Shown here piece by piece: positions 7,753 through 16,872 of a stretch of 33,330 nucleotides of DNA; the stretch's first letter is position 1; the number at the start of each line of letters is the position of its first letter. A program made the translations under genes and the position numbers. The notes beneath the pieces are model-generated. The model was not told the origin of the DNA. It ran no database searches and saw only the letters and a list, made by a program, of their open reading frames with translations. Source of the DNA: Isosphaeraceae bacterium (lineage in GTDB: Bacteria > Planctomycetota > Planctomycetia > Isosphaerales > Isosphaeraceae); the NCBI GenBank assembly GCA_031291845.1, contig JARLIH010000515.1, forward strand, positions 1 through 33,330, in the 5' to 3' direction.

Positions 7753-10545
7753 ATGGCCAAAGAGTCGCGGTGGATCAGGCTTCGGGGCGTGCGGGTTCAC
7801 AACCTGAAGGGGATCGACCTCGACCTTCCCCTCAACCGGCTCATCGCGCTGACCGGTGTGAGCGGCTCGGGAAAGAGCTCGCTGGCGTTCGATACCTTGT
7901 TCGCCGAAGGCCAGCGGCGTTACATCGAGACGTTCTCGGCCTATACGCGGCAGTTCCTCGACAAGCTGGACAAACCCGATGCCGACCGCATCGACGGCAT
8001 TCCGCCCGCGATCGCCGTCGCCCAGCGCTGGAGCCGGCGATCGAGCCGGAGCACGGTCGGGACGGTCACGGAAGTCCACGACCACCTCGCGCTCTTGTTT
8101 GCCAAATTAGGGAACGTTGTCTGCCACCGGTGCGGACACGCGGTCGAGCCCGCCACCCCGGAGCTGGTCGCGGGCGAGGCCGACCTGCTGCCGCAAGGGA
8201 CCCATTACTTGATCGGCTTTCCGCTGGAAGTGCGGCCGGAATCCGACCGCGCATCGCTCGCGACGGCGCTGCGAGAGGATGGCTTCTTCCGTATTCGCGT
8301 CGCGGGTGAGGTGCGCTCTCTCGACGGGAGCGAACTGCCGCTGCCCCCGGCCGGCGTGCTCGACGTGATCGTGGACCGGCTGGTGCGCGGCAACGAGTCG
8401 CCCGCGCGCAGGCTGGACTCGATCGAGACGGCGATGGCCCGGGGGTTTGGTCGCTGCCGGGTCATCACCGACGAGTCCGAGGCGACGTACTACCAAGGGT
8501 GGCGCTGCGCGCAGTGTGGCGCCGACTATCTCGAGCCCACGCCGCGCCTCTTCCAGTTCAACAACGCGGTGGGCGCCTGCCCGACCTGTGAAGGCTTCGG
8601 CCGGATGATCGACCTCGACCTGTCCCGCATCGTGCCGGACCCGTCGAAGAGCTTGAGCGAGGGCGCGATCGCGCCGTGGACCACGCCGGCCTACTCGGGA
8701 ATGCTCCAGGAGCTTCTCGAGCTCGCACCCCGGCTGAACGTTCCCACGAACGTCCCCTTCAAGAGGCTGACGGCCGAGCAAGCGCGCGTCATCGTCGAAG
8801 GCTCCCCGGCGCACGGCTATTCCGGCTTGCGCGGATTCTTTCGGTGGCTCGAGAAGAAGGCGTACAAGCTTCACACGCGTGTGTTCTTGAGCCGCTGGCG
8901 CGGCTACAAACCTTGCCTCGAGTGCCACGGTGCCCGGCTCCGGCCGGAGGCTCTGGCGGTCAAGGTTGGGGGGCTGGACGTCGCGTCGGTGTCGGCCATG
9001 CGGATCCGCGACGCGCTGCGTTTCCTCGAAGGGCGACAGCGCGAGACGCGCGACAACCCGGTCGCACGCCGGATCCTGGAACAGGCGCAGCGCCGGCTCG
9101 ATTACCTCGAACGGATCGGCCTCGACTACCTGACGCTCGACCGGGCCGCCCGCACCCTGTCCGTCGGCGAGGCCCAGCGCGTGGCGCTGACCTCGGCGCT
9201 GGGCTCCGGGCTGGTCAACACGCTCTATGTCTTGGATGAGCCGTCGGTCGGTCTGCACCCCTCGGACGTCGCCCGGCTGATCGCGATCCTCCACGACCTC
9301 CGCGATGAGGGAAACACCGTAGTGGTCGTCGAGCACGACCACGATGTCATTCGATCGTCCGACCTTGTCGTCGACATTGGCCCGGGAGCAGGCGAGGCTG
9401 GTGGCCAGGTCCTCTTTGTCGGGCCGCCCGACCGCATCGACGACGCGCCCGGGTCGGTCACGGGCGATTTTCTTTCCGGCCGCAAGCGGATCGGTATTCC
9501 GGATCGGCGGCGGGCCGTCGGCCAGCGCTGGCTCCGCCTCCAGGGCGCGCGAGGGCATAACCTCAAGAATATCGACGTCGCGTTTCCCCTCGGCGTGCTC
9601 TGCGTCGTGACTGGCGTCAGCGGAGCGGGCAAGAGCACGCTCGTGGAGGAGACGCTCTACCCCGCGCTTTACCGGCGCCTCGGAGGCGAGCCAATCCCGG
9701 CCGAGCCCCACACAGAGATCGTCGGCACGGGTGAGCTCGACGAGGTCGTCCTCGTCGACCAGTCGCCGATCGGACGCTCGTCGCGTTCGAACCCCGTCAC
9801 CTACCTGAAGGCGTTCGACGAGATCCGCAAGGTCTTCGCCGCGACGAACGAGGCCAAGCTGCGCGGTTACGGCGCGAGCCAGTTCAGCTTCAATGTCGTC
9901 GGGGGCCGCTGCAACGCCTGCGAGGGGAACGGCTTCCTCGTGATCGACATGCAGTTCCTGGCCGATGTGATGGTGCGCTGCACGGAGTGCCACGGTGCCC
10001 GCTATCGCCCGGAAACACTGCAGGTGACTTACCGGGGGCGGAACATCGCCGAGGTCCTGGACCTGACCGCGCGCGAAGCGTTCGTCTTCTTCCGGCACCG
10101 GCCCAAGGTCCAGGCTCGGCTCCGACCGCTCCTCGACGTCGGCCTCGACTACGTGCGCCTGGGCCAGCCCGCGTCCACGCTCTCCGGCGGCGAAGCCCAG
10201 CGCTTGAAGCTGGCGAGCCATCTCGCGACATCACCGGCGGCCATGGTGCGCGCCTCCGGGAGCCCTCGCACCCTCTTCATCCTCGACGAGCCGACGACCG
10301 GCTTGCACTCGGCCGACACGCTCAAGCTCCTCGACGCCTTGAACTCCCTCCTGGTGTTCGGCCACTCATTGATCGTGGTCGAGCACAGTCCCGAGATGAT
10401 GGCGAGCGCCGACTGGATCATTGACCTCGGGCCAGGCGCCGGGGACGAGGGAGGAACGGTCGTCGCCCAGGGGACGCCGGAGGAGGTCGCTAAAACCAAC
10501 ACCCCGACCGGCCGGGTGCTCCACGCCAGGCTCTCCCAGGGATGA
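7753..10545 (+). CDS. uvrA: UvrA-family excinuclease ABC ATPase
   Basis: The 930-residue protein has the full UvrA layout: two ABC ATPase modules with zinc modules, used for damage recognition in nucleotide excision repair with UvrB and UvrC. Visible are Walker A GVSGSGKSS (about 35-43), the CAQCG...CPTCEG zinc pair, VLDEPSVGLHPSD (Walker B 1), a second Walker A GVSGAGKST, the CNACEGNG...CTECHG zinc pair, LSGGEAQRLKLAS and ILDEPTTGLHSAD. The first signature motif is LSVGE rather than LSGGE. The segment between the first CHRCG and the zinc pair, where UvrB binds, is present but short. ATG 7753 is used because the family N-terminus begins there; an in-frame extension to 7657 is not conserved-looking. 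It may be the sole UvrA or a paralogue. Confidence 0.88.
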   Translation: MAKESRWIRLRGVRVHNLKGIDLDLPLNRLIALTGVSGSGKSSLAFDTLFAEGQRRYIETFSAYTRQFLDKLDKPDADRIDGIPPAIAVAQRWSRRSSRSTVGTVTEVHDHLALLFAKLGNVVCHRCGHAVEPATPELVAGEADLLPQGTHYLIGFPLEVRPESDRASLATALREDGFFRIRVAGEVRSLDGSELPLPPAGVLDVIVDRLVRGNESPARRLDSIETAMARGFGRCRVITDESEATYYQGWRCAQCGADYLEPTPRLFQFNNAVGACPTCEGFGRMIDLDLSRIVPDPSKSLSEGAIAPWTTPAYSGMLQELLELAPRLNVPTNVPFKRLTAEQARVIVEGSPAHGYSGLRGFFRWLEKKAYKLHTRVFLSRWRGYKPCLECHGARLRPEALAVKVGGLDVASVSAMRIRDALRFLEGRQRETRDNPVARRILEQAQRRLDYLERIGLDYLTLDRAARTLSVGEAQRVALTSALGSGLVNTLYVLDEPSVGLHPSDVARLIAILHDLRDEGNTVVVVEHDHDVIRSSDLVVDIGPGAGEAGGQVLFVGPPDRIDDAPGSVTGDFLSGRKRIGIPDRRRAVGQRWLRLQGARGHNLKNIDVAFPLGVLCVVTGVSGAGKSTLVEETLYPALYRRLGGEPIPAEPHTEIVGTGELDEVVLVDQSPIGRSSRSNPVTYLKAFDEIRKVFAATNEAKLRGYGASQFSFNVVGGRCNACEGNGFLVIDMQFLADVMVRCTECHGARYRPETLQVTYRGRNIAEVLDLTAREAFVFFRHRPKVQARLRPLLDVGLDYVRLGQPASTLSGGEAQRLKLASHLATSPAAMVRASGSPRTLFILDEPTTGLHSADTLKLLDALNSLLVFGHSLIVVEHSPEMMASADWIIDLGPGAGDEGGTVVAQGTPEEVAKTNTPTGRVLHARLSQG

Positions 10546-10613
10546 CCGGCCGGCGTCGCGTGAACATTCCGCGGCGGGGTGTGTCCTTTGCAGGTCGGAC
10601 AGAGTATTCCGTA

Positions 10614-10649
10614 GGGTGCATGAAATGCACCGGTGCGCTCCGCGCACCC
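10614..10649. repeat. Two tandem perfect mini-hairpins upstream of rtcB
   Basis: Two perfect 7-base-pair hairpins with 3-base loops lie side by side: GGTGCAT-GAA-ATGCACC (10615-10631) and GGTGCGC-TCC-GCGCACC (10632-10648). The outer GGGTGC and GCACCC also pair with each other. The arrangement resembles small dispersed palindromic repeats of the REP or MITE kind; only one copy is in the window. It lies in the leader of rtcB, 33 bases before its ATG. Confidence 0.65.
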
Positions 10650-10680
10650 GACAAACCAAGGCGCGTCGAGGAACACGGCG

Positions 10681-12150
10681 ATGAGCCAGAAGACCGGGTA
10701 CGCGGGACCGCTCGAGCGGGTCAGCGATTGTCAGTGGCGGATCCCCAAGAGCTACCGGGACGACATGCGCGTGGATGGCCTGATCTTCGCGGACGACGTG
10801 CTGATCGAGCAGATCAAGAAGGACCAAGGCCCCGAGCAGGTGGCGAACGTCGCCACGCTGCCCGGGATTCAACGGGCCAGCCTGGCGATGCCCGACATCC
10901 ACTGGGGCTACGGATTCGCGATCGGCGGGGTTGCCGCCACCGACCCCGAGGAAGGGGGCGTGATCTCGCCGGGCGGCGTCGGGTATGACATCAACTGCGG
11001 CGTTCGGCTGCTGCGCACCGGGCTGTCGTGGGACGAGGTCAAGCCGCGCATCAAGGCGCTCGTCGACCAGCTCTTCCGGGACATTCCGACCGGCGTCGGG
11101 CAGACGGGGAACTATCTTTTCGAGAAGCCGAAACTCGCTCAGCTCATGGAGCAAGGCGCCGGCTACGTCGTGGACCAGGGGTGGGGCACGTCCCGCGACC
11201 TCCAGTTCACCGAGGCGGGCGGCCGGCTCGACGGGGCGGACCCCGACCGGGTCAGCGACCGCGCCTTCACGCGCGGTTACGACCAGTGCGGCACGCTCGG
11301 GTCCGGCAATCATTTCCTCGAGGTCCAGGTCGTGGACCGGATCCTCGATGCCAACGCCGCGGCGGTGATGGGCCTGCACGAGGGACAGGTCACCGTCTTG
11401 ATTCACTCCGGCTCCCGCGGACTGGGGTACCAGGTGTGCGACGACTATCTCGGCGTTTTCAAAGGGGCCCCGAAGAAGTACGGGTTCACGCTCCCGGACG
11501 CCCAGCTTGCGTGCGCTCCGGTACGCAGCCCCGAGGGGCAGGCGTACCTGGCGGCGATGCGCGCGGCAGCCAACTACGCGTGGTGCAACCGGCAATTGCT
11601 CGCCCACCAGGCCCGCGAGGTCTTCGCGCGCGTGTTCGGTGTTCCCTGGGAGAGCCTGGGGATGGACCTGGTCTACGACGTGGCCCACAACATCGCCAAG
11701 TTCGAGGAGCACGACGTCGGCGGGGGCTGCTGCAAGCCAGTCTGCGTCCACCGCAAGGGGGCCACGCGTGCCTTTCCGCCCGGCCACCCGGAGATTCCCG
11801 ACGCCTACCGCGCGGTCGGGCAGCCCGTGATCATCCCCGGCAGCATGGGGACCGCGAGCTGGGTCCTGGCGGGTCTGCCGGGGAGCATGACGCAGTCGTT
11901 CGGCACGACGTGCCACGGCGCAGGCCGCATGATGAGCCGCACGGCCGCCGTCAAGCTGGCCGCCGGCCGGCGCATCGATAAGGAGCTGGACGCGCTCGGG
12001 ATCATCGCCCGCGCTCGCGGTCACAAGGGGCTGGCGGAAGAGCAGCCGGCCGCGTACAAGGATGTCGACCAGGTGGTCGAGGTGGTTGAGAAGGCGGGAA
12101 TCTCTAAGAAAGTCGCGCGTCTGCGGCCGGTAGGGGTCATCAAAGGATGA
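10681..12150 (+). CDS. rtcB: RNA-splicing ligase RtcB
   Basis: The 489-residue protein is RtcB, the GTP- and Mn-dependent ligase that joins RNA 2',3'-cyclic phosphate (or 3'-phosphate) ends to 5'-OH ends in RNA repair. Metal and catalytic motifs are intact: MPDIHWGYGFAIGG, GYDINCGVRLL (C106), GSGNHFLEVQ, LIHSGSRGLG, YDVAHNIAK and the C-terminal HGAGRMMSR, whose histidine is the guanylylation site in studied RtcB proteins. ATG 10681 has GAGGA eight bases upstream; an upstream in-frame GTG at 10633 would fall inside the palindromic repeat. Neither the rtcA cyclase nor the rtcR regulator is adjacent, so it is not in the classical rtc operon. Confidence 0.96.
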   Translation: MSQKTGYAGPLERVSDCQWRIPKSYRDDMRVDGLIFADDVLIEQIKKDQGPEQVANVATLPGIQRASLAMPDIHWGYGFAIGGVAATDPEEGGVISPGGVGYDINCGVRLLRTGLSWDEVKPRIKALVDQLFRDIPTGVGQTGNYLFEKPKLAQLMEQGAGYVVDQGWGTSRDLQFTEAGGRLDGADPDRVSDRAFTRGYDQCGTLGSGNHFLEVQVVDRILDANAAAVMGLHEGQVTVLIHSGSRGLGYQVCDDYLGVFKGAPKKYGFTLPDAQLACAPVRSPEGQAYLAAMRAAANYAWCNRQLLAHQAREVFARVFGVPWESLGMDLVYDVAHNIAKFEEHDVGGGCCKPVCVHRKGATRAFPPGHPEIPDAYRAVGQPVIIPGSMGTASWVLAGLPGSMTQSFGTTCHGAGRMMSRTAAVKLAAGRRIDKELDALGIIARARGHKGLAEEQPAAYKDVDQVVEVVEKAGISKKVARLRPVGVIKG

Positions 12151-12201
12151 CATAATCCCGCCTCCGCCGATTGCCGCCCATCGATGCGGGGAGGCGATGT
12201 A

Positions 12202-13206
12202 GTGGAGACGATCGCACATGAGCCCGATTTCAACCCATACGCCGCGCCCACGACCGAGCTGGGCGGCGGCACGCTTACGGAATTCTATCGCACGGACAGC
12301 CGGCGGTTCACGTATGGTGAGCTCTGGCGGATTTCGCCCAACCCCCTCGCATTCGTGATCGCCGCCGTCCTCAAGACAATCCGTGTCCGGCTCCCGCGCA
12401 ACTTCGCGTTCGCCTGCCCGCAGGAGCTTACGCTCGTTGCCTGGGACGACATCGCCCCGCACGTCATCGAAAAGTGGGCAAACCGGCTGAAGGAATGTGA
12501 CGAAGCCGGATTTCACAGGATCTTCTGTCACAGCCTGCCGTGTCACGGCATCACGCGCGAGGCCGTTTCGTGTGTCCTTCAGACCGACGACAGGCTCTGT
12601 ATGGCAAGCCTGAACTACGTCCGCGTCGAGAACATGGCCACCATTAAGGAGGTCTCGAGGTTAACGATCGCGTCAAGGCTGCGGGATGACCGGCGGGCCA
12701 TGACGCTCGACTACCGGAGCTACCTCGACCCGCCGCCGGATCGGATCCTTCAGCCAGTGGTGGGAAAGTCCGCCCCGGAGATGCTCCGGCGCCACCGCGA
12801 CTGGATCGCGGGAATCGGTGCGACTGCGGTACCGCTCGAGCCGAAAGACTTGCCTCGGATTGTGCTTGAGCGCGAACGGGAGTCAGTTCAGCGCATGGTC
12901 GAGCGGGGTGTTTACGTAAGAACCACGGAACGCGAGTTGGCGCAGGTCGCGCGACGCGGCGGAGGCGAGACGCCCCCTGAGGTGATCAACAGCACCTTGT
13001 ACCGTTTCCTCCGAGGTGCCGAACGCGTTCTTGTCGTCGTGATGCTGGTCGCGATCGTGTTCGATTGGATAGCTCCCGTACGCGGGCCGGCGCTGACGCT
13101 GCAAGCGCTGTTTCGCCTCGGGCTCTTCGCCGGGGGCTTCGCTTGCTTCTTGCTCGTGAAAATAATCCAGTTCGCCCTGAAGCGGTCGAAACGCTCGACG
13201 ATCTGA
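12202..13206 (+). CDS. Unknown protein with NPYAAP motif and two C-terminal membrane spans
   Basis: I do not recognise this 334-residue protein. NPYAAP lies near the N-terminus, a motif I associate with planctomycete membrane proteins. The middle is mixed alpha/beta with several cysteines and histidines (ECDEAGFHRIFCHSLPCHG). Two hydrophobic segments at about 285-302 and 308-328 look like an anchor, and the C-terminus is basic (ALKRSKRSTI). GTG 12202 is preferred because GGGGAGG (12188-12194) lies just upstream; ATG 12184 would place that site inside the gene. It sits 51 bases after rtcB on the same strand and may be co-transcribed. No function can be assigned. Confidence 0.75.
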   Translation: METIAHEPDFNPYAAPTTELGGGTLTEFYRTDSRRFTYGELWRISPNPLAFVIAAVLKTIRVRLPRNFAFACPQELTLVAWDDIAPHVIEKWANRLKECDEAGFHRIFCHSLPCHGITREAVSCVLQTDDRLCMASLNYVRVENMATIKEVSRLTIASRLRDDRRAMTLDYRSYLDPPPDRILQPVVGKSAPEMLRRHRDWIAGIGATAVPLEPKDLPRIVLERERESVQRMVERGVYVRTTERELAQVARRGGGETPPEVINSTLYRFLRGAERVLVVVMLVAIVFDWIAPVRGPALTLQALFRLGLFAGGFACFLLVKIIQFALKRSKRSTI

Positions 13207-13248
13207 TAAGCCGTACACTTGCGCCTCGCGGGCGCGCGACGGGTTCTC

Positions 13249-13254
13249 TATAAT
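13249..13254 (+). promoter_or_regulatory. Consensus -10 box upstream of recQ
   Basis: TATAAT at 13249-13254 is a perfect -10 box, placing a start near 13261 and a 30-base leader. There is no good -35 at 16-18 bases (the best TTG lies 24 bases away), so promoter activity would need an activator or an alternative contact. Confidence 0.4.
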
Positions 13255-13290
13255 GACCGGTCCAGATCCGAAGCAGGGGGACCGTCGTCC

Positions 13291-16134
13291 ATGAGCCTCA
13301 TTGAAAGCGGAAACGAGCTCGAACGAACCCTCCACGAGCGGTTCGGCCTCGAGCAGTTCCGCCCCGGTCAGCGCGAGGTCATCGAACAGGTCCTCGAAAA
13401 GCGCGACGTCCTCTGCGTGATGCCGACCGGCGGCGGCAAGAGCCTCTGCTACCAGTTGCCCGCGTTGTTGCTGCCGGGCTTGACGCTGGTGGTGAGCCCG
13501 CTCATCGCGCTCATGAAAGACCAGGTGGATGCGCTCCGCGAGCGCGGGTTGAGCGCCACGTTGATCAACAGCACGCTCGACCCGGCCGAGCAGCGGGCCC
13601 GGATGCTCGAGATCGAGGCGGGCCGCTACGAGCTGGTGTATGTCGCGCCGGAGCGGTTTCGCAGTCGCCGGTTCGTCGAAATGATGGCCAAGATCCGCCC
13701 TGCGCTCCTGGCCGTGGACGAAGCGCACTGCATCAGCGAGTGGGGGCACGACTTCCGCCCCGACTACGCGCGGCTGGGCCACGCGCGACGGCAGCTCGGG
13801 TCACCGCCGTGCATTGCGCTGACCGCCACGGCGACCGACGTCGTGCGGCGCGACATTGCCGACCAACTCGACCTTCAGGACCCTGCGGTCTTCGTCACCG
13901 GTTTCGATCGACCGAACCTGGGGTATGCCGTGATCGAGGCGCGGCGTGAAGCCGACAAGCTGACGGCCCTGGCCGAAGCGCTGGATCAGAATCCCGGGCC
14001 GGCGATTGTGTATGCGTCGAGCCGCGCCCGCTGCGAATCGGTTGCACATTTTCTCGAGCGCGAGCTGCGCCGGGAGACGGTGGTCTACCACGCGGGGGTC
14101 GCCCGGGACGAGCGCGCCGCAGCGCAGGAGCGCTTCATGCGCGGCGACGCCGAGGTCGTGGTGGCGACGAACGCGTTCGGCATGGGCGTAGACAAGTCCG
14201 ACATCCGCTCGGTCATTCACTTCAACATTCCCGGGACGCTCGAGGCGTACTACCAGGAGGCCGGCCGCGCGGGGCGCGACGGGCTCCCCGCGCACTGCTT
14301 GCTTCTCTATGCGCCGGGCGACCGGTTCTTGCAGGAACTGTTCATTGAGAATGAGTACCCGCCGGCCGCCATCGTCTACCAGATCTATAACTATTTGCGT
14401 GCGCTCGACACCGACCCGATCGAGCTGACTCAGCTCGAGATCAAGCAAGCGACCGGAATCGACCTGAACGAGCAGGCGGTGGGCACAGCGCTCAAGATTC
14501 TGGAAGGGGCGGCGGCGATCGAGCGGTTCCTGCCGCGGGAGAACATGGCGATCGTGCGGATCAACGCGGAACCGGACGACCCGAGCCTCGTCGGGCGTTT
14601 GCACGCCCAGGCGCACATCCAGCGGCTCGTGCTCATGGGTCTCGAGGGGCTGGTGAATCGCCGCTTCAACGAGCCGGTCTATTTCCATCCCGACGAGTTT
14701 TCAGGTGCGCTGGGGATCGACCGCCCAGCGCTCAGTCGCGCGCTGAAGGCACTCGTGTCGGAGTTGCCGATCGACTACGTGCCCCCCTTTCGGGGCCATG
14801 CGATCCGCGTTATCGACCGGAAGAAGCTGCCGACCGCGCTCGAGATCGACTTCCCCGCACTCGAAAAGCGGAAACGGCGCGAATACGACAAGCTCGACCG
14901 GATGATCCGCTATGCCCAGACCCGGCAGTGCCGCCGGTCGTTCCTCCTGAGTTATTTCGGCGACGCCACGGCCGACCGGCTTCATTGCGGGCACTGCGAC
15001 AACTGCGGGTCCGGTTCCGGCGGCTCCTCCGAAGCGCGGGCGATCGACACGCCCGGCGGTCGCGAGGTGATCCTGAAAATCCTCTCCGGCGTCGCGCGGG
15101 CGCGGGGGCGGTTCGGCAAGGTGACCGTCGCGCAGATGCTGAACGGCTCGGGCTCCGAGAAGATGGACCGGTTCGGGCTCAAGCGCCTCAGTACGTACGG
15201 CATCCTCCCCACGTTCAAGCAGCAGGAAATCGCCCTGGTCCTCGACGCCTTGATCGACGCGGGGTTCGTGGCGAGCGTCGAACGTGACCGCTTTCCGGTC
15301 GTCAACCTGACCGAGCGCGGTTGGGAATGGCTCCGCGCGCAAGGGACCTCGGAAATTGTGTTGTCGATTCCCGATCCCCTCTATGCGAAGGTCGGCGACG
15401 GTGGCCTGGAACGGCTGGCGACGAAGCCCAGCAAGACGGAACTTTCCAGGGCGGAAGTGCTGCCCGCGTCCGACGCGCGGGAAGTTCTGGCGACGATGCT
15501 CGCGCCGTCGGATCCGGGTCATGACGGGCTCGAACAGCGGCTCCGCGCGTTACGGACGGACTGGGCACGCGAAGCGAAGGTCCCCCCCTATTGCGTGTTT
15601 CCCAACACCGTCCTGGACGAGCTCTCCCGCGTCCGCCCGCGCACGCCGCAGGCGCTCGCGGCCATCAAAGGGCTGGGCCCGGCGAAGATTGAGCGCTACG
15701 GTAAGGCGCTGCTGGAAACGATCGACGCCTGCGCGGGCGACGCTTCGCCCCGCAGTCCGCGGCCCGATCCTGTTCCGCCGCGCCGCGTCGAAAGTGAGCC
15801 CGCCGCTCCCCTCGCATCCGAGCCGGCCCGCGCTGTGCCGGCGCATGCGGATGCCTACGTCTCGACCGAGGAATGGACGTGGCGCCTTCTCGACCGTGGG
15901 TTCAATCTGGACGAAGCAGCCGCCATCCGGGGCCTCGATCGGTCGGCCGTCATCCGCCACGCGACGTGGGCAGCCCGGCAAGGGCGGCCTGTCGATCCAC
16001 GGTCGTTCCTTAACGCCGAGGTCATCGCGGACTGGAGCCGTTGGCGGTCCGAGCACGGTGACGAATCACCTCCGCCCGATAGCGGCGGACCGCTGGCACT
16101 CTGGGGACTGTTCGTCGCTTGCACCCGCGCTTGA
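13291..16134 (+). CDS. recQ: ATP-dependent DNA helicase RecQ
   Basis: The 947-residue protein is a RecQ-family 3'-5' helicase for recombination and fork repair. It shows the Q-motif area FGLEQFRPGQREVI, Walker A TGGGKS (K50), DEAHCISEWGHDFR (from D143), TATATDVV, ATNAFGMGVDKSD, and the arginine-finger motif YYQEAGRAGRDG. The RQC zinc site is CRRSF...CGHCDNC (near 550-572), followed by a winged helix. An HRDC domain lies at about 764-812. A Pro/Ala-rich linker then leads to a C-terminal segment (about 857-947) resembling the RecQ-type HTH_40 domain. It is longer than E. coli RecQ (about 610) because of these C-terminal additions. ATG 13291 follows AGGGGG; the ORF extension upstream runs through the -10 box. 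Confidence 0.95.
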   Translation: MSLIESGNELERTLHERFGLEQFRPGQREVIEQVLEKRDVLCVMPTGGGKSLCYQLPALLLPGLTLVVSPLIALMKDQVDALRERGLSATLINSTLDPAEQRARMLEIEAGRYELVYVAPERFRSRRFVEMMAKIRPALLAVDEAHCISEWGHDFRPDYARLGHARRQLGSPPCIALTATATDVVRRDIADQLDLQDPAVFVTGFDRPNLGYAVIEARREADKLTALAEALDQNPGPAIVYASSRARCESVAHFLERELRRETVVYHAGVARDERAAAQERFMRGDAEVVVATNAFGMGVDKSDIRSVIHFNIPGTLEAYYQEAGRAGRDGLPAHCLLLYAPGDRFLQELFIENEYPPAAIVYQIYNYLRALDTDPIELTQLEIKQATGIDLNEQAVGTALKILEGAAAIERFLPRENMAIVRINAEPDDPSLVGRLHAQAHIQRLVLMGLEGLVNRRFNEPVYFHPDEFSGALGIDRPALSRALKALVSELPIDYVPPFRGHAIRVIDRKKLPTALEIDFPALEKRKRREYDKLDRMIRYAQTRQCRRSFLLSYFGDATADRLHCGHCDNCGSGSGGSSEARAIDTPGGREVILKILSGVARARGRFGKVTVAQMLNGSGSEKMDRFGLKRLSTYGILPTFKQQEIALVLDALIDAGFVASVERDRFPVVNLTERGWEWLRAQGTSEIVLSIPDPLYAKVGDGGLERLATKPSKTELSRAEVLPASDAREVLATMLAPSDPGHDGLEQRLRALRTDWAREAKVPPYCVFPNTVLDELSRVRPRTPQALAAIKGLGPAKIERYGKALLETIDACAGDASPRSPRPDPVPPRRVESEPAAPLASEPARAVPAHADAYVSTEEWTWRLLDRGFNLDEAAAIRGLDRSAVIRHATWAARQGRPVDPRSFLNAEVIADWSRWRSEHGDESPPPDSGGPLALWGLFVACTRA

Positions 16135-16142
16135 GGGATAAC

Positions 16143-16171
16143 TTGGCTGAAGGGTATCCTCCTACTATAAT
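16143..16171 (+). promoter_or_regulatory. Promoter of the 67-residue gene
   Basis: TTGGCT (16143-16148) and a perfect TATAAT (16166-16171) are exactly 17 bases apart. The predicted start near 16178 gives a leader of about 70 bases before ATG 16249. It begins just after the recQ stop, so the small gene has its own transcription. Confidence 0.65.
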
Positions 16172-16248
16172 ACCGGCCCCGTATCCGCCGGGCTCTCCCG
16201 GCGCCTGGATGTTGGCTGTCACAGGCCGATCGAGGAGCTAATCGTGCG

Positions 16249-16452
16249 ATGAAATGCTTGATCGTATACTACCTTGATGGTCGCTGGTATGGTGAGGAAG
16301 TCGAGTGGAAACGCTCCGGGAGCGGGACGTACCGCGAAATCTCGCGCATCGAGGTTCCCCAGTCCCGCGCGGCGATCGAGCAGTTCGCCCGTGAGAAGCA
16401 TTACGCAATCGAGTGGCGCGGCCCGGTTCCGGCCGAGAGCAAGTCCGCCTGA
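16249..16452 (+). CDS. Small protein of unknown function (67 residues)
   Basis: The product begins MKCLIVYYLDGRWYGEEVEW and is small, soluble and mixed in charge, with an alternating pattern suggesting beta strands followed by a helix (QSRAAIEQFAREKH). I do not recognise a family. GAGGAG (16232-16237) is a suitable ribosome binding site and a strong promoter lies upstream, so it is likely a real gene. Its stop is two bases from the stop of the convergent VOC gene, so no bidirectional terminator fits between them. Confidence 0.65.
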   Translation: MKCLIVYYLDGRWYGEEVEWKRSGSGTYREISRIEVPQSRAAIEQFAREKHYAIEWRGPVPAESKSA

Positions 16453-16454
16453 GG

Positions 16455-16835
16455 TTAACGACCCAGCGGTGGGTTGCGCCAGACGATCTGGCAGCGATTT
16501 CCTTCCGGGTCGTTGAAGAAGGCGGTGCGGATTTCCGTGTTATCGACGAAGGTGTCGGTTTCGAAAACGGTGCCGCGGTCTTTCAGACGCGCGCAGGCCG
16601 CCGTGAAGTCGTCGACCCAGAAGGCGATGTGGCAGACCCAGCGCTGGTTCGCGTTCGACTGGCCTTCGGGCCGGCCGATGATTTCCAGGGCCATGCCGCG
16701 CTCGTCAGCCAGGAAATAGCCGGGGGGCGTGCCGCCGCCCTCGACGATGACGTGCAGGCCGAGCGCCTCGACGTAGAAGTCCTTGAGCGCAGGGGAGTCG
16801 GCCGCATAGAGGGCGAAATGCTCCAACCGTGCCAT
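16455..16835 (-). CDS. VOC-fold (glyoxalase/bleomycin resistance-like) protein
   Basis: The 126-residue protein is a single-module vicinal oxygen chelate protein with paired beta-alpha-beta-beta-beta units. The typical pattern is present: LEHFALYAADSPALKDFY at the start, GMALEII, CHIAFWVDD and FFNDPEGNRCQIVW. Likely metal ligands are H6, E51 and H69. The fourth position, usually Glu in glyoxalase I, is Gln116, so lactoylglutathione lyase activity should not be assumed. The substrate cannot be told from sequence. It starts 37 bases after the EVE-domain gene and is probably co-transcribed with it. Confidence 0.85.
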   Translation of the reverse strand: MARLEHFALYAADSPALKDFYVEALGLHVIVEGGGTPPGYFLADERGMALEIIGRPEGQSNANQRWVCHIAFWVDDFTAACARLKDRGTVFETDTFVDNTEIRTAFFNDPEGNRCQIVWRNPPLGR

Positions 16836-16872
16836 CGTGCGTGCCTCGCGAACGGGGGTGGGGTCGATCGGA

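Noticed and set aside
8107..10221. 704-codon open frame on the minus strand opposite uvrA
   Set aside because: Shadow frame produced by GC-biased third positions; the plus-strand frame has all UvrA motifs and the shadow has no family features.
10366..12546. 726-codon open frame on the minus strand opposite rtcB
   Set aside because: Antisense shadow of a clearly identified RtcB gene, also running across two intergenic gaps.
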